From Comamonas piscis (GTDB lineage: Bacteria; Pseudomonadota; Gammaproteobacteria; Burkholderiales; Burkholderiaceae_C): a stretch of 64,000 nt of DNA. Each line of letters begins with the position of its first letter. The stretch's first letter is position 1. The DNA is taken from NCBI RefSeq assembly GCF_014109725.1, contig NZ_CP058554.1, forward strand, positions 4,340,001-4,404,000. Reading direction: 5' to 3'. Positions 49,169-57,471 of this stretch are shown in pieces. The position numbers and the translations under genes were made by a program. The notes beneath the pieces are model-generated. The model was not told the origin of the DNA, made no database searches, and was given only the letters and a program-made list of their open reading frames with translations.

Positions 49169-50023
49169 ATGAAACGCATTCTGATCAACGCCACGCAGAC
49201 AGATGAAAGACACCTCGCCCTAGTGGAGGGCCAAACGCTGCTGGATTACGAAATTGAAATCGAAGGCGAGGAACAGCGCAAAGGCAATATTTACAACGCG
49301 GTGGTCACCCGTATAGAACCTTCGCAGCAAGCCTGCTTTGTCGACTATGGCGAAGACCGCGAAGGCTTGCTGCCCTTCCCACATATCGCCGCGCGCCATC
49401 TAACCCAAGGTCCATCTCCCTCCCAAGCCCCCATTGAGACACTGATCCGCGAAGGCCAGGAGCTGTTGGTTCAGCTGGTCGAGGACGCGCATGACAGCCA
49501 GGAAGCCGTGCTGACCACCCACCTGTCGCTGGCCGGTCGCTATTGGGTGTTGAAACCTCATGCTCCGGGTGGTGACGGCGAAGCGCGCCGCTCCAACAGC
49601 GATAGCACGGCTGCGATCAAGCAGGTGATGGACCAGCTGAACGACTCCAAAGGCATGGCAATCACTGCGCGCAGCGCGGCCATAGGCCGCAGCGCAGCTG
49701 AGCTGCAAAGCGATCTCAACTACTTGCGCAAGCTCTGGGATGCCATCGAGGGTGCCACGGTATACAACCGAGGCGCTTATCTGATCTACCAAGACTCCAG
49801 CCTGGTGATCAGAACCATCCGCGACTATTTTCAAGAGGACATCGCCGAGATCCTGATCGACAGCGAGGACATTTATGAGCAAGCCCTGCAGTTCATGAAC
49901 CACGTGGTGCCCGCGCACGCGGCCAAGGTCAAGTACTACGACAGTGATATACCGCTGTTCGAGCATTTTCAGATCGTGCAGCTGATGGCATCAGCCTATC
50001 CGCGCGATGGCAGACCTGCATGA
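49169..50023 (+). CDS. partial RNase E paralogue (RNase H-like, S1 and 5'-sensor parts only)
   Basis: A 284-residue intact frame that aligns without a gap with residues 1-280 of the full RNase E gene in this window, about 176 of 280 identical (hand count). It keeps the RNase H-like start, S1 domain (GNIYNAVVTRIEPSQQACFVDY) and 5'-sensor with Arg168, but Thr169 is Ser and Trp181 of RNase E is Ser. It stops at AYPRDGRPA, where the DNase I-like subdomain would begin, so both catalytic Asp, the zinc-link CPRC and the tail are absent. AAAGG precedes the ATG. It cannot be a ribonuclease by itself; RNA-binding or regulatory function is inferred. Confidence 0.85.
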   Translation: MKRILINATQTDERHLALVEGQTLLDYEIEIEGEEQRKGNIYNAVVTRIEPSQQACFVDYGEDREGLLPFPHIAARHLTQGPSPSQAPIETLIREGQELLVQLVEDAHDSQEAVLTTHLSLAGRYWVLKPHAPGGDGEARRSNSDSTAAIKQVMDQLNDSKGMAITARSAAIGRSAAELQSDLNYLRKLWDAIEGATVYNRGAYLIYQDSSLVIRTIRDYFQEDIAEILIDSEDIYEQALQFMNHVVPAHAAKVKYYDSDIPLFEHFQIVQLMASAYPRDGRPA

Positions 50024-50094
50024 TCCCAACCAGACTGAACCGATCCCCAAGCGCCACCATGGACGCCGGGGCCGGAACCTGGCCAAGAAGGGGC

Positions 50095-51114
50095 TCAGGC
50101 GGCAGCCGGCGCCGCCGCCACAAAGTCGGCCAGCTCCGGCGGCAACTCGGCACCCAGCTCCACCCGCTCTGCCGTTTGCGGGTGGTTGAACTGCAGGCGC
50201 CAGGCATGCAGAAACATCCGCTTGAGGCCATGCTTGGCCAGGCGCTTGTTCAAATCAAAGTCGCCGTACTTTTCATCGCCGGCAATCGCATGGCCGCTGC
50301 TGGCCAGGTGGACGCGGATCTGGTGGGTGCGACCGGTTTTTATCGTCACCTCCAGCAGGCTCATCGCAGGCAGGCCCAGCAGATGCCGCGCGGGGAACAC
50401 CCGCTGCACCTTGACCAGCGACACCGAGCGCATACCCTCGGGATCGTCAGCCGTGGTGGCGCGTACCCGGCGCTCGCCGTCGGGCAGCAGGTATTTGCGT
50501 AAAGGCGTGTCGATCACCTTCTTGTTGGCCGGCCATTCGCCCAGCACCAAGGCCAGGTAGGTCTTGCCGGTCTCCCGCTCGCGGAACTGGTCTTGCAGAT
50601 GGGTCAGCGCAGAGCGCTTCTTGGCGACCAACAAAATGCCGGATGTCTCGCGGTCCAGGCGGTGTACCAGCTCCAGAAAGCGCGCATCGGGGTGGGCGCG
50701 GCGCAATTGCTCGATGACGCCAAAGCTGACACCCGAGCCGCCGTGTACGGCCACGCCAGCGGGCTTGTTGATCGCCAACATGACATCGTCATCCAACAAC
50801 AAGGGAAACTCCCTAGCTGGCACTGCACGCTCGTCTTCGTCGGGCTTGGAAGACACGCGCACCGGCGGAATTCGGACCACATCGCCGGGCTGAACGCGAG
50901 TGTCCGCTGACGTGCGACCCTTGTTGATACGGACCTCCCCCTGCCGAATGATGCGGTAGACGTGGGTCTTGGGTACGCCCTTTAAGTGGCGCATCAGAAA
51001 ATTGTCCAGACGCTGTCCAGCGTCATCCGGATGGACCTCCACCAGCCTTACAGCGACTGGGGCTGCTTGTGGACTGCGGGGCTCGTCCGGTTTGCCCCCT
51101 ATAATATGTTTCAC
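50095..51114 (-). CDS. rluC: 23S rRNA pseudouridine(955/2504/2580) synthase
   Basis: A 339-residue RluC/RluD-type enzyme: an S4 domain (GQRLDNFLMRHLKGVPKTHVY) and the synthase domain with catalytic Asp154 in HRLDRETSG, then KTGRTHQIRVHLAS. The start codon is GTG at 51114. It diverges from rne as in other gamma- and betaproteobacteria. It is convergent with the partial RNase E gene, which separates it from gph. Confidence 0.93.
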   Translation of the reverse strand: MKHIIGGKPDEPRSPQAAPVAVRLVEVHPDDAGQRLDNFLMRHLKGVPKTHVYRIIRQGEVRINKGRTSADTRVQPGDVVRIPPVRVSSKPDEDERAVPAREFPLLLDDDVMLAINKPAGVAVHGGSGVSFGVIEQLRRAHPDARFLELVHRLDRETSGILLVAKKRSALTHLQDQFRERETGKTYLALVLGEWPANKKVIDTPLRKYLLPDGERRVRATTADDPEGMRSVSLVKVQRVFPARHLLGLPAMSLLEVTIKTGRTHQIRVHLASSGHAIAGDEKYGDFDLNKRLAKHGLKRMFLHAWRLQFNHPQTAERVELGAELPPELADFVAAAPAAA

Positions 51115-51701
51115 CTGCGCGATAGAGTTATTGGTTAACCGGTGAACATTTTAATTCACCCACCAGTACCCGCACAGGCCGGTCGATGTCTGGCTGATCG
51201 CCTTGCCGCTCCACCTGCAGTCCAAGAGATTGCGCAGGAGACGCCAAGTGAATCAGGCGGGCAGACACATTGAAACAACGAAAAAACAGATTTTTGGCGG
51301 CAGCTGTCGCAAAGGCCTGACACCAGGCCCGCCCAGCTGACCGTCTTCACACCAAACATGTTGATTTTGTGGGCTTGGATGGCAACTCTCTGGCACAGCA
51401 GCAGCTGTGCAGCAGAGCGTTTTGCCGTGCCCACCGTGCGCATGTCCTCAGGGCAAATTTCTCAGCCGGAGGCAGCCCAGCGCTGGCTGGCTGGTTATTT
51501 ACATGCCCTCTCCCGCGTGCCTAGGTCCTTTGTGCTGACATAAGTATTACCAGCAAACATGACACGCTCTGTGAATTCTTTCGTTTCTCTGCGTCTGTCC
51601 CGGCATCTGTGGCTCCAGTAAGAGCCTGTTTATTGTTGGGATTGGAGACAGGTGCCTGATTGACAAAGGCAGCCTGTCCCGCATTACGAAGGACGCGCAT
51701 C
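51115..51701. promoter_or_regulatory. rluC-rne divergent region and rne leader
   Basis: A 587-bp gap without a gene. Near its left end (51132-51172) is the motif shared with the partial copy's leader, with TTTAAT as a possible -10. A long untranslated rne leader is normal, because RNase E cuts its own leader to control its level. AT-rich and U-rich single-stranded candidates (GAAAAAACAGATTTTTGG, 51280-51296; GAATTCTTTCGTTTCTC, 51573-51589) could be cleavage sites. No terminator or small gene was recognised. Confidence 0.5.
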
Positions 51702-54700
51702 ATGAAACGGATGCTGATCAACGCCACGCAAGCTGAAGAGCGCCGCCTCGCCATTGTTGATGGCCAAAAGCTGCTGGATTACGAGATTGAAATCGAAGGC
51801 CGCGAACAACGCAAAGGCAATATCTACAAAGCCGTTGTTACCCGGGTCGAACCCTCTCTGGAAGCCTGCTTTGTCGACTACGGCGAAGACCGCCACGGCT
51901 TCCTGCCGTTCAAGGAAATCTCCAAACAATATTTCGCCGAAGGCGTCTCCCCCAGCCAGGCCCGCATCAACGATGTGATCCGCGAAGGCCAGGAGCTGAT
52001 TGTCCAGGTCGAAAAAGAAGAACGTGGCAACAAGGGCGCAGCGCTCACCACCTTCATCTCGCTGGCTGGCCGCTATGTCGTGCTGATGCCCAACAACCCC
52101 CGTGGTGGTGGTGTCTCGCGCCGTATTGAAGGCGACGAGCGCGCCGAGCTCAAAGAAGCCATGGACCAGCTGGACTACCCCAAGGGCATGTCCATCATTG
52201 CGCGCACCGCCGGCATTGGCCGCACCGCACCTGAGCTGCAATGGGATCTGAACTACCTGCTCAAGCTCTGGGGTGCCATCGATGGCGCTGCCAAGTCTGC
52301 CAAGGGCGCCTTCCTGATCTACCAGGAATCGAGCCTGGTGATCCGCGCGATCCGCGACTATTTCCACAATGACATCGGCGACATCCTGATCGACACCGAT
52401 GACATCTATGAACAAGCCCAGCAGTTCATGGCCCATGTGATGCCTGAGCATGCTGCCCGCGTCAAGCGCTACCGCGATGACGCGCCGCTTTTCAGCCGCT
52501 TCCAGATCGAGCACCAGATTGAGTCGGCCTACTCGCGCACCGTGACCCTGCCCTCCGGCGGCGCCATCGTGATCGACCACACCGAAGCGCTGGTCTCCAT
52601 CGACGTGAACTCGGCCCGCGCCATCAAGGGCGGTGATATCGAAGAAACCGCCACCCGCACCAACCTGGAAGCCGCCGACGAAGTAGCCCGCCAGATGCGC
52701 CTGCGCGACCTGGGCGGTCTGATCGTCATCGACTTCATCGACATGGAAGAGTCGAAGAACCGCCGCGATGTGGAAAGCCGCCTGCGCGACGCGCTGCGCC
52801 AAGACCGCGCCCGTGTGCAGTTCGGCACCATCAGCAAGTTTGGCCTGATGGAAATGAGCCGCCAGCGCCTCAAGCCGGCGCTGAGCGAAGGTGCCCACAT
52901 CAACTGCCCACGCTGCGGCGGTTCGGGCCACATCCGCGATGCCGAAAGCTCGGCACTGCAGATCCTGCGCATCATCCAGGAAGAGTCGATGAAGGACAAC
53001 ACGGCAGCCGTCAACTGCCAGGTGCCTGTCGAAGTCGCTTCTTTCCTGCTGAACGAAAAGCGTACCGAAATCCAGAAGATCGAGCTCAAGCAGCGCGTGT
53101 CCGTCACCATGGTGCCCAACAAGGCGCTGGAGACCCCGCACTACAAGCTCGAGCGCATGAAGCACGACGACCCGCGCCTCGACTCGATGGAAGCGAGCTA
53201 CAAGCTGGCCGACCCGGAAGAAGAGAGCCTGGGCTTTACCCGCCGCTCGCAAGAGCCGACCAACAAGCAAACCCCGGTCATCAAGGGTGTTCTGCCTGAT
53301 GCACCGGCCCCCATTGCCGAACCACGCCCGGCACCCGCTGCGCGCGCCGCCAACGGCCAGCCTGCGCCAAACGGCAAGCCGGCAGCTACGCCAGCCGCAG
53401 CACCTGCTGCAGCGCCCGTAGCCGCACCGCAAAAGGGCTTCCTGGCCTGGCTCAAGCGCTTCTTCGGCATGGCCCCTGAGCCAGCACCCGCGCCCGTACC
53501 AGCAGCGCCTGCAGCCCCCGCCGGCGAAGCCCGCCGCGAAAACCGTGACAGCCGCAATGGCGGCCGTGGTGGCCGTGGTGGTGAGCGCGGCGACCGTGGT
53601 GACCGCAAGGATGGCAACCGCCCTGCCCGTGGCGAACGCGCCGAAGGCGAACGCGGTGACCGCAATGGCCGTGGCAACAATGCTGCCGCCGACGGCAGCC
53701 GCAGCCCCCGTGGTGGCGACCAGGAAGGCCGCAACCGCCGTGGAGAGCGCGGTGACCGTGGCGACCGCCAGGACCGCAGCCGCCGCGACGAAGCCTCGCT
53801 GAACCCGCAAGCCGGTGACAACGCCGCCGCCACTGGCGAGCGCCAAGACCGCGCACCCCGCCCCGAGCGTGCGCCCCGCGAGCCGCGTGAAGGCCGCCGC
53901 GACCGTGGTGGTGAACGTGGTGAGCGCCAAGAGCGCCGCAACCCCGCCGATGACAGCGCCCAGCCGCTGAACGCCGTGGCTGCTGCGCCGATCAATGCCG
54001 ATGCAGTGATCGCCTCGCTTCCTTCGCTGGACCTGGATACCGGCAACCAGCCAGAAGCCGGCATCGATGCGGACAACGCGACGCCAGAGCGCCGCGAACG
54101 CCGCTCGCGTGACCGCTATGGCCGCGACCGCCGCAACCGTGGTGACCGCGAACGCACGGGCCGTGACGAGCAGGCAGAAGGCGACACCGCTGCCGCTGAT
54201 TCGGGCTTTGCGCCGGATGCTGCGCCTGCCGTGCAGCAAGATGCTGATGACGCACCGCGCCGCAGCTACTTCAATGCCGCATCTGCATCTGCGCCAGCGC
54301 CTGTCGCCGCACCTGCAGTGGCAGCCGCAGCCGACGTTGCAGCACCTGCGTTTGCAGTTCCGGTCCAGGCCCCTGTCGCGTCTAGCGCCCCGGTCAGCGT
54401 TGCCGAGCAGGCACCCCTGGCCGCAGCGGTGGCTGCACCAGTGCCAGCGCCCGTTGCCGCACCTGCCCCCGCCGTTGCCCCTGTGGCCGCACCGGTACCT
54501 GCCGCTGCGCCAGTAGTAGCAGCGCCCGAGCCAGCAGGCCTGCCGGCCATCGCCAGCTACGCGCTGCCCATGGACGCCTTGCACCAGATCGCCAGCACGG
54601 CGGGTCTGCAATGGGTCAACTCCGATGCCGACAAGATCGCTGCCGTGCAAGCCGCGATTGCCGCTGAACCCGCACCCGTGCATGTGCCGCGTGAGCGCCA

Positions 54701-54797
54701 GCCGGTCGTGCAGATCGACGAAGGCCCGCTGGTCCTCGTCGAGACCCGCAAGGATCTGAGTGATTTGGTCCTGCCCTTTGAGCGCGAAACCGCTTAA
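51702..54797 (+). CDS. rne: ribonuclease E
   Basis: A 1031-residue endoribonuclease, degradosome core. It has the RNase H-like and S1 domains (residues 1-118), 5'-sensor (Arg168, Thr169), DNase I-like part with catalytic Asp301 (VSIDVNSARA) and Asp344 (IVIDFIDM), Zn-link Cys402/Cys405 (CPRCGG) and small domain to about 515. The tail has an Arg/Gly-rich part (GGRGGRGGERGDRGDRKDG), an Ala/Pro-rich linker and a conserved-looking C-terminus (LPMDALHQIASTAGLQWVNS; VLVETRKDLSDLVLPFE). ATG 51702 gives the standard MKRMLINATQ start; the GGA before it is the only ribosome site. Confidence 0.97.
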   Translation: MKRMLINATQAEERRLAIVDGQKLLDYEIEIEGREQRKGNIYKAVVTRVEPSLEACFVDYGEDRHGFLPFKEISKQYFAEGVSPSQARINDVIREGQELIVQVEKEERGNKGAALTTFISLAGRYVVLMPNNPRGGGVSRRIEGDERAELKEAMDQLDYPKGMSIIARTAGIGRTAPELQWDLNYLLKLWGAIDGAAKSAKGAFLIYQESSLVIRAIRDYFHNDIGDILIDTDDIYEQAQQFMAHVMPEHAARVKRYRDDAPLFSRFQIEHQIESAYSRTVTLPSGGAIVIDHTEALVSIDVNSARAIKGGDIEETATRTNLEAADEVARQMRLRDLGGLIVIDFIDMEESKNRRDVESRLRDALRQDRARVQFGTISKFGLMEMSRQRLKPALSEGAHINCPRCGGSGHIRDAESSALQILRIIQEESMKDNTAAVNCQVPVEVASFLLNEKRTEIQKIELKQRVSVTMVPNKALETPHYKLERMKHDDPRLDSMEASYKLADPEEESLGFTRRSQEPTNKQTPVIKGVLPDAPAPIAEPRPAPAARAANGQPAPNGKPAATPAAAPAAAPVAAPQKGFLAWLKRFFGMAPEPAPAPVPAAPAAPAGEARRENRDSRNGGRGGRGGERGDRGDRKDGNRPARGERAEGERGDRNGRGNNAAADGSRSPRGGDQEGRNRRGERGDRGDRQDRSRRDEASLNPQAGDNAAATGERQDRAPRPERAPREPREGRRDRGGERGERQERRNPADDSAQPLNAVAAAPINADAVIASLPSLDLDTGNQPEAGIDADNATPERRERRSRDRYGRDRRNRGDRERTGRDEQAEGDTAAADSGFAPDAAPAVQQDADDAPRRSYFNAASASAPAPVAAPAVAAAADVAAPAFAVPVQAPVASSAPVSVAEQAPLAAAVAAPVPAPVAAPAPAVAPVAAPVPAAAPVVAAPEPAGLPAIASYALPMDALHQIASTAGLQWVNSDADKIAAVQAAIAAEPAPVHVPRERQPVVQIDEGPLVLVETRKDLSDLVLPFERETA

Positions 54798-54820
54798 ACG
54801 CGGCTGACCCACGCAACCCT

Positions 54821-54848
54821 CAGGCCGGAGCAATCCGGCCTGTTTCAT
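54821..54848 (+). terminator. terminator of rne
   Basis: CAGGCCGGA and TCCGGCCTG form a 9-bp stem around GCAA (GNRA-type) loop, followed by TTTCATT. Confidence 0.82.
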
Positions 54849-54863
54849 TGATGGAGCCCTCTG

Positions 54864-55640
54864 ATGCTGTTTCTGCTCTCGCCCGCCAAATCGCTGGATT
54901 ACGAAACCCCGCTGCCCGCTGGTCTGACCAGCACGCAGCCCCAGTTCATCCCCCAGTCCAAGGCCTTGATCGCGGTACTGCGCAGCCAGTCGCCGCAGCA
55001 GATCGCCAGCCTGATGCACCTCAGCGACAAACTGGCCGCGCTGAATGTGGCGCGCTATGAGGCCTGGTCGCCCAAGTTCAGCAGCAAGAATGCGCGCCAG
55101 GCCATCATGGCCTTCAATGGCGATGTGTATGACGGCCTGCAGGCCCCCACCTTGAGCACCAAGCAGCTGGATTGGGCGCAGGCCCATCTGTGCATGCTCA
55201 GCGGCCTCTACGGCGTGCTGCGCCCGCTTGATCTGATGCAGCCCTACCGGCTGGAGATGGGCACGCGCCTGGCCACCGAGCAGGGCAGCAACCTCTACCA
55301 CTTCTGGGGCAGCCAGATTGCCGACTACCTCAATGCGCAGCAGGCCAGCGAAGACAAGCCGGTCGTCGTCAACCTGGCATCGCAGGAGTATTTCAAATCG
55401 GTCGATCGCAAGGTGCTGCGCGCCCGGGTCATCGACTGCAGCTTTGAAGACTACAAAAACGGCCAGTACAAGATCATCAGCTTCTTCGCCAAGAAGGCGC
55501 GGGGCATGATGGCGCGCTACGCCATCGAGCACCAAACCAAGACGCCGGCGGCCTTGAAGAAGTTCAGCACGGCCGGCTATGCCTTTACAGCCGAGGCATC
55601 GAGCGAAGACCATTTCGTGTTCAGGCGCAAAGTCGATTGA
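54864..55640 (+). CDS. yaaA: peroxide stress protein YaaA
   Basis: A 258-residue DUF328/YaaA protein. FLLSPAKSLDYE at the start, FNGDVYDGL, LSGLYGVLRPLDLMQPYRLEMGT and KKARGMMARYAIE are family-defining. It binds DNA and lowers intracellular iron in peroxide stress. GGAG precedes the ATG. A single gene between rne and the hydroxylase gene. Confidence 0.94.
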   Translation: MLFLLSPAKSLDYETPLPAGLTSTQPQFIPQSKALIAVLRSQSPQQIASLMHLSDKLAALNVARYEAWSPKFSSKNARQAIMAFNGDVYDGLQAPTLSTKQLDWAQAHLCMLSGLYGVLRPLDLMQPYRLEMGTRLATEQGSNLYHFWGSQIADYLNAQQASEDKPVVVNLASQEYFKSVDRKVLRARVIDCSFEDYKNGQYKIISFFAKKARGMMARYAIEHQTKTPAALKKFSTAGYAFTAEASSEDHFVFRRKVD

Positions 55641-55678
55641 TGCGACTTTGATGCACAATGGGCCGCGAAAGGATACCG

Positions 55679-56557
55679 ATGACCGCCACGCAACCTCTCA
55701 CCCCGGCACTGCGCGCCTGGATCATTGCTCAGGCCAGCGCAGGCATCAGCGCCGACCAGGTTTTCAAAGCCATGTGCGATGCCGGCTGGAACGCCGATGT
55801 CGCCGAATCCGCGATGGAATCGGTACTGACCGAACACCTCGCCCAGCTGCAGGCCAGCAAGGATGCCACCGCAACGCCCAGCCAGCCCGCTGCCAGCGCT
55901 CGCCCCCTGCCCGAGCCCCAGCTGGGCCAATCGCCCTCCACCATCGATGTGGGTGACCGCGAGGTCAGCGTGCTGCTGGCCATGCAGCACCCGCGCGTCG
56001 TCGTGTTCGGCAACCTGCTGTCGGATGAAGAGTGTGACGCCATCATTGCTGCGGCCGAGCCGCGCATGCAGCGCTCGCTGACCGTCGAGACCAAGACTGG
56101 CGGCGAAGAAGTCAATGCCGACCGCACCAGCGATGGCATGTTTTTCAAGCGCGAAGAAACCCCCGTGGTCGCAGCGCTGGAGCGCCGCATCGCCAAGCTG
56201 GTGAACTGGCCGGAAAACCATGGCGAAGGCCTGCAGGTGCTGCACTACCAGCCCGGTGCCGAGTACAAGCCGCATTACGACTATTTCGACCCAACCCAGC
56301 CCGGCACGCCGACGATTTTGAAACGCGGCGGCCAGCGCCTGGCCACCTTGGTGATCTACCTGAACAACCCGCAGGCCGGCGGCGGCACCAGCTTCCCCGA
56401 TGTGGGGCTGGAAGTGGCTCCCCGCCGAGGCAATGCCGTGTTCTTCAGCTACGCCGCCCCCGACCCCGCAACCAAAAGCCTGCACGGCGGATCGCCTGTG
56501 ATCGCCGGCGAAAAATGGATCGCCACCAAGTGGTTGCGCGAGGGCGAATTCAAATAA
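55679..56557 (+). CDS. prolyl 4-hydroxylase-like Fe(II)/2-oxoglutarate dioxygenase
   Basis: A 292-residue protein with a short helical N-terminal region (UBA-like, SAGISADQVFKAMCDAGW) and a P4H catalytic domain from about 100: His-x-Asp in YKPHYDYFDP, distal His in TKSLHGGSPV and Lys in AGEKWIATKWL. AAGGA supports ATG 55679; ATG 55658 is in frame. Bacterial homologues hydroxylate elongation factor Tu or other proteins, but the target here is unknown. Confidence 0.88.
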   Translation: MTATQPLTPALRAWIIAQASAGISADQVFKAMCDAGWNADVAESAMESVLTEHLAQLQASKDATATPSQPAASARPLPEPQLGQSPSTIDVGDREVSVLLAMQHPRVVVFGNLLSDEECDAIIAAAEPRMQRSLTVETKTGGEEVNADRTSDGMFFKREETPVVAALERRIAKLVNWPENHGEGLQVLHYQPGAEYKPHYDYFDPTQPGTPTILKRGGQRLATLVIYLNNPQAGGGTSFPDVGLEVAPRRGNAVFFSYAAPDPATKSLHGGSPVIAGEKWIATKWLREGEFK

Positions 56558-56613
56558 ACCGCAGCCGCCGCCTGGCCCCCCGCGCAGGCAGCGGCCGCTT
56601 TTAGTTCCAAAGC

Positions 56614-57471
56614 ATGACCGTCTCCCCTTCGCCTGAGCATTCGCCGCTGGGCCAGCGCTCCGCGTACATCGACCAGTACGACCCCACCCTGCTCTTCCCG
56701 CTGCCACGCCAGGCCAAGCGCGACGAGCTGGGCCTACAGCCCGACAAGCTGCCCTTTTTTGGCGCCGACCTGTGGACGGCCTATGAAGTCTCATGGCTCA
56801 ACCTGCGCGGCAAGCCCCAGGTCGCGCTGGTGAGCTTCACCATCCCCTGCGAAACACCGAATATCGTCGAGAGCAAGTCCTTCAAGCTCTACCTAAACAG
56901 CTTCAACAACAGCCGCTTTGGCTCGGTCGATGAAGTGCGCGCCAAGCTGCTGGCCGATATCAGCGAAGCGGTGTGGCGCGGCGCGCCCTACCAGGCCTCG
57001 GTGGGCGTGCAGATGATCGACCCCGAAGTGTTCGACACCCTGCCACTGCAAGAGCTCGACGGCCTGAACCTGGACCGGCTGGACATCGACTGCGAGCACT
57101 ACCAGCCCCAACCGCAGCTGCTGCGCGCCGCCTTTGATGAGGCGCCCATCACCGAAACCCTCAGCAGCCGCCTGCTCAAGAGCAACTGCCTGGTCACCGG
57201 CCAGCCCGACTGGGGCAGCGTGCGCATCAGCTACACCGGCCCAGCGATCGACCAGGAACGCCTGCTGCAGTACATCGTGAGCTTTCGCAACCACAACGAA
57301 TTCCACGAGCAGTGCGTCGAGCGCATGTTTGTCGATATCTGGAAGCACTGCAAGCCGATCCGCCTGACGGTCTATGCCCGCTACACACGCCGGGGTGGGC
57401 TGGACATCAACCCGCTGCGCACCAGCCAGCCGATGGCCCTGCCGGCCAATATCCGCACCGCACGCCAGTAA
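56614..57471 (+). CDS. queF: NADPH-dependent 7-cyano-7-deazaguanine reductase (long, YqfB/QueF type II)
   Basis: A 285-residue two-lobed QueF, reducing preQ0 to preQ1 in queuosine synthesis. The QueF motif ESKSFKLYLNSF, the catalytic Cys in SNCLVTGQPDWG with the Asp following, and FRNHNEFHEQCVER are present. The other queuosine genes are not in the window. Confidence 0.95.
   Translation: MTVSPSPEHSPLGQRSAYIDQYDPTLLFPLPRQAKRDELGLQPDKLPFFGADLWTAYEVSWLNLRGKPQVALVSFTIPCETPNIVESKSFKLYLNSFNNSRFGSVDEVRAKLLADISEAVWRGAPYQASVGVQMIDPEVFDTLPLQELDGLNLDRLDIDCEHYQPQPQLLRAAFDEAPITETLSSRLLKSNCLVTGQPDWGSVRISYTGPAIDQERLLQYIVSFRNHNEFHEQCVERMFVDIWKHCKPIRLTVYARYTRRGGLDINPLRTSQPMALPANIRTARQ

Noticed and set aside
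49169..50023. Partial RNase E as RNase G
   Set aside because: RNase G retains the DNase I-like catalytic part and Zn-link and is about 490 residues; this gene lacks them and is much closer to the local RNase E.
51684..55658. 1324-residue open frame antisense to rne and yaaA
   Set aside because: Its codons mirror the strongly biased third positions of the RNase E gene; it has no recognisable domain, and both sense genes are certain. Long antisense frames are common in GC-rich DNA.
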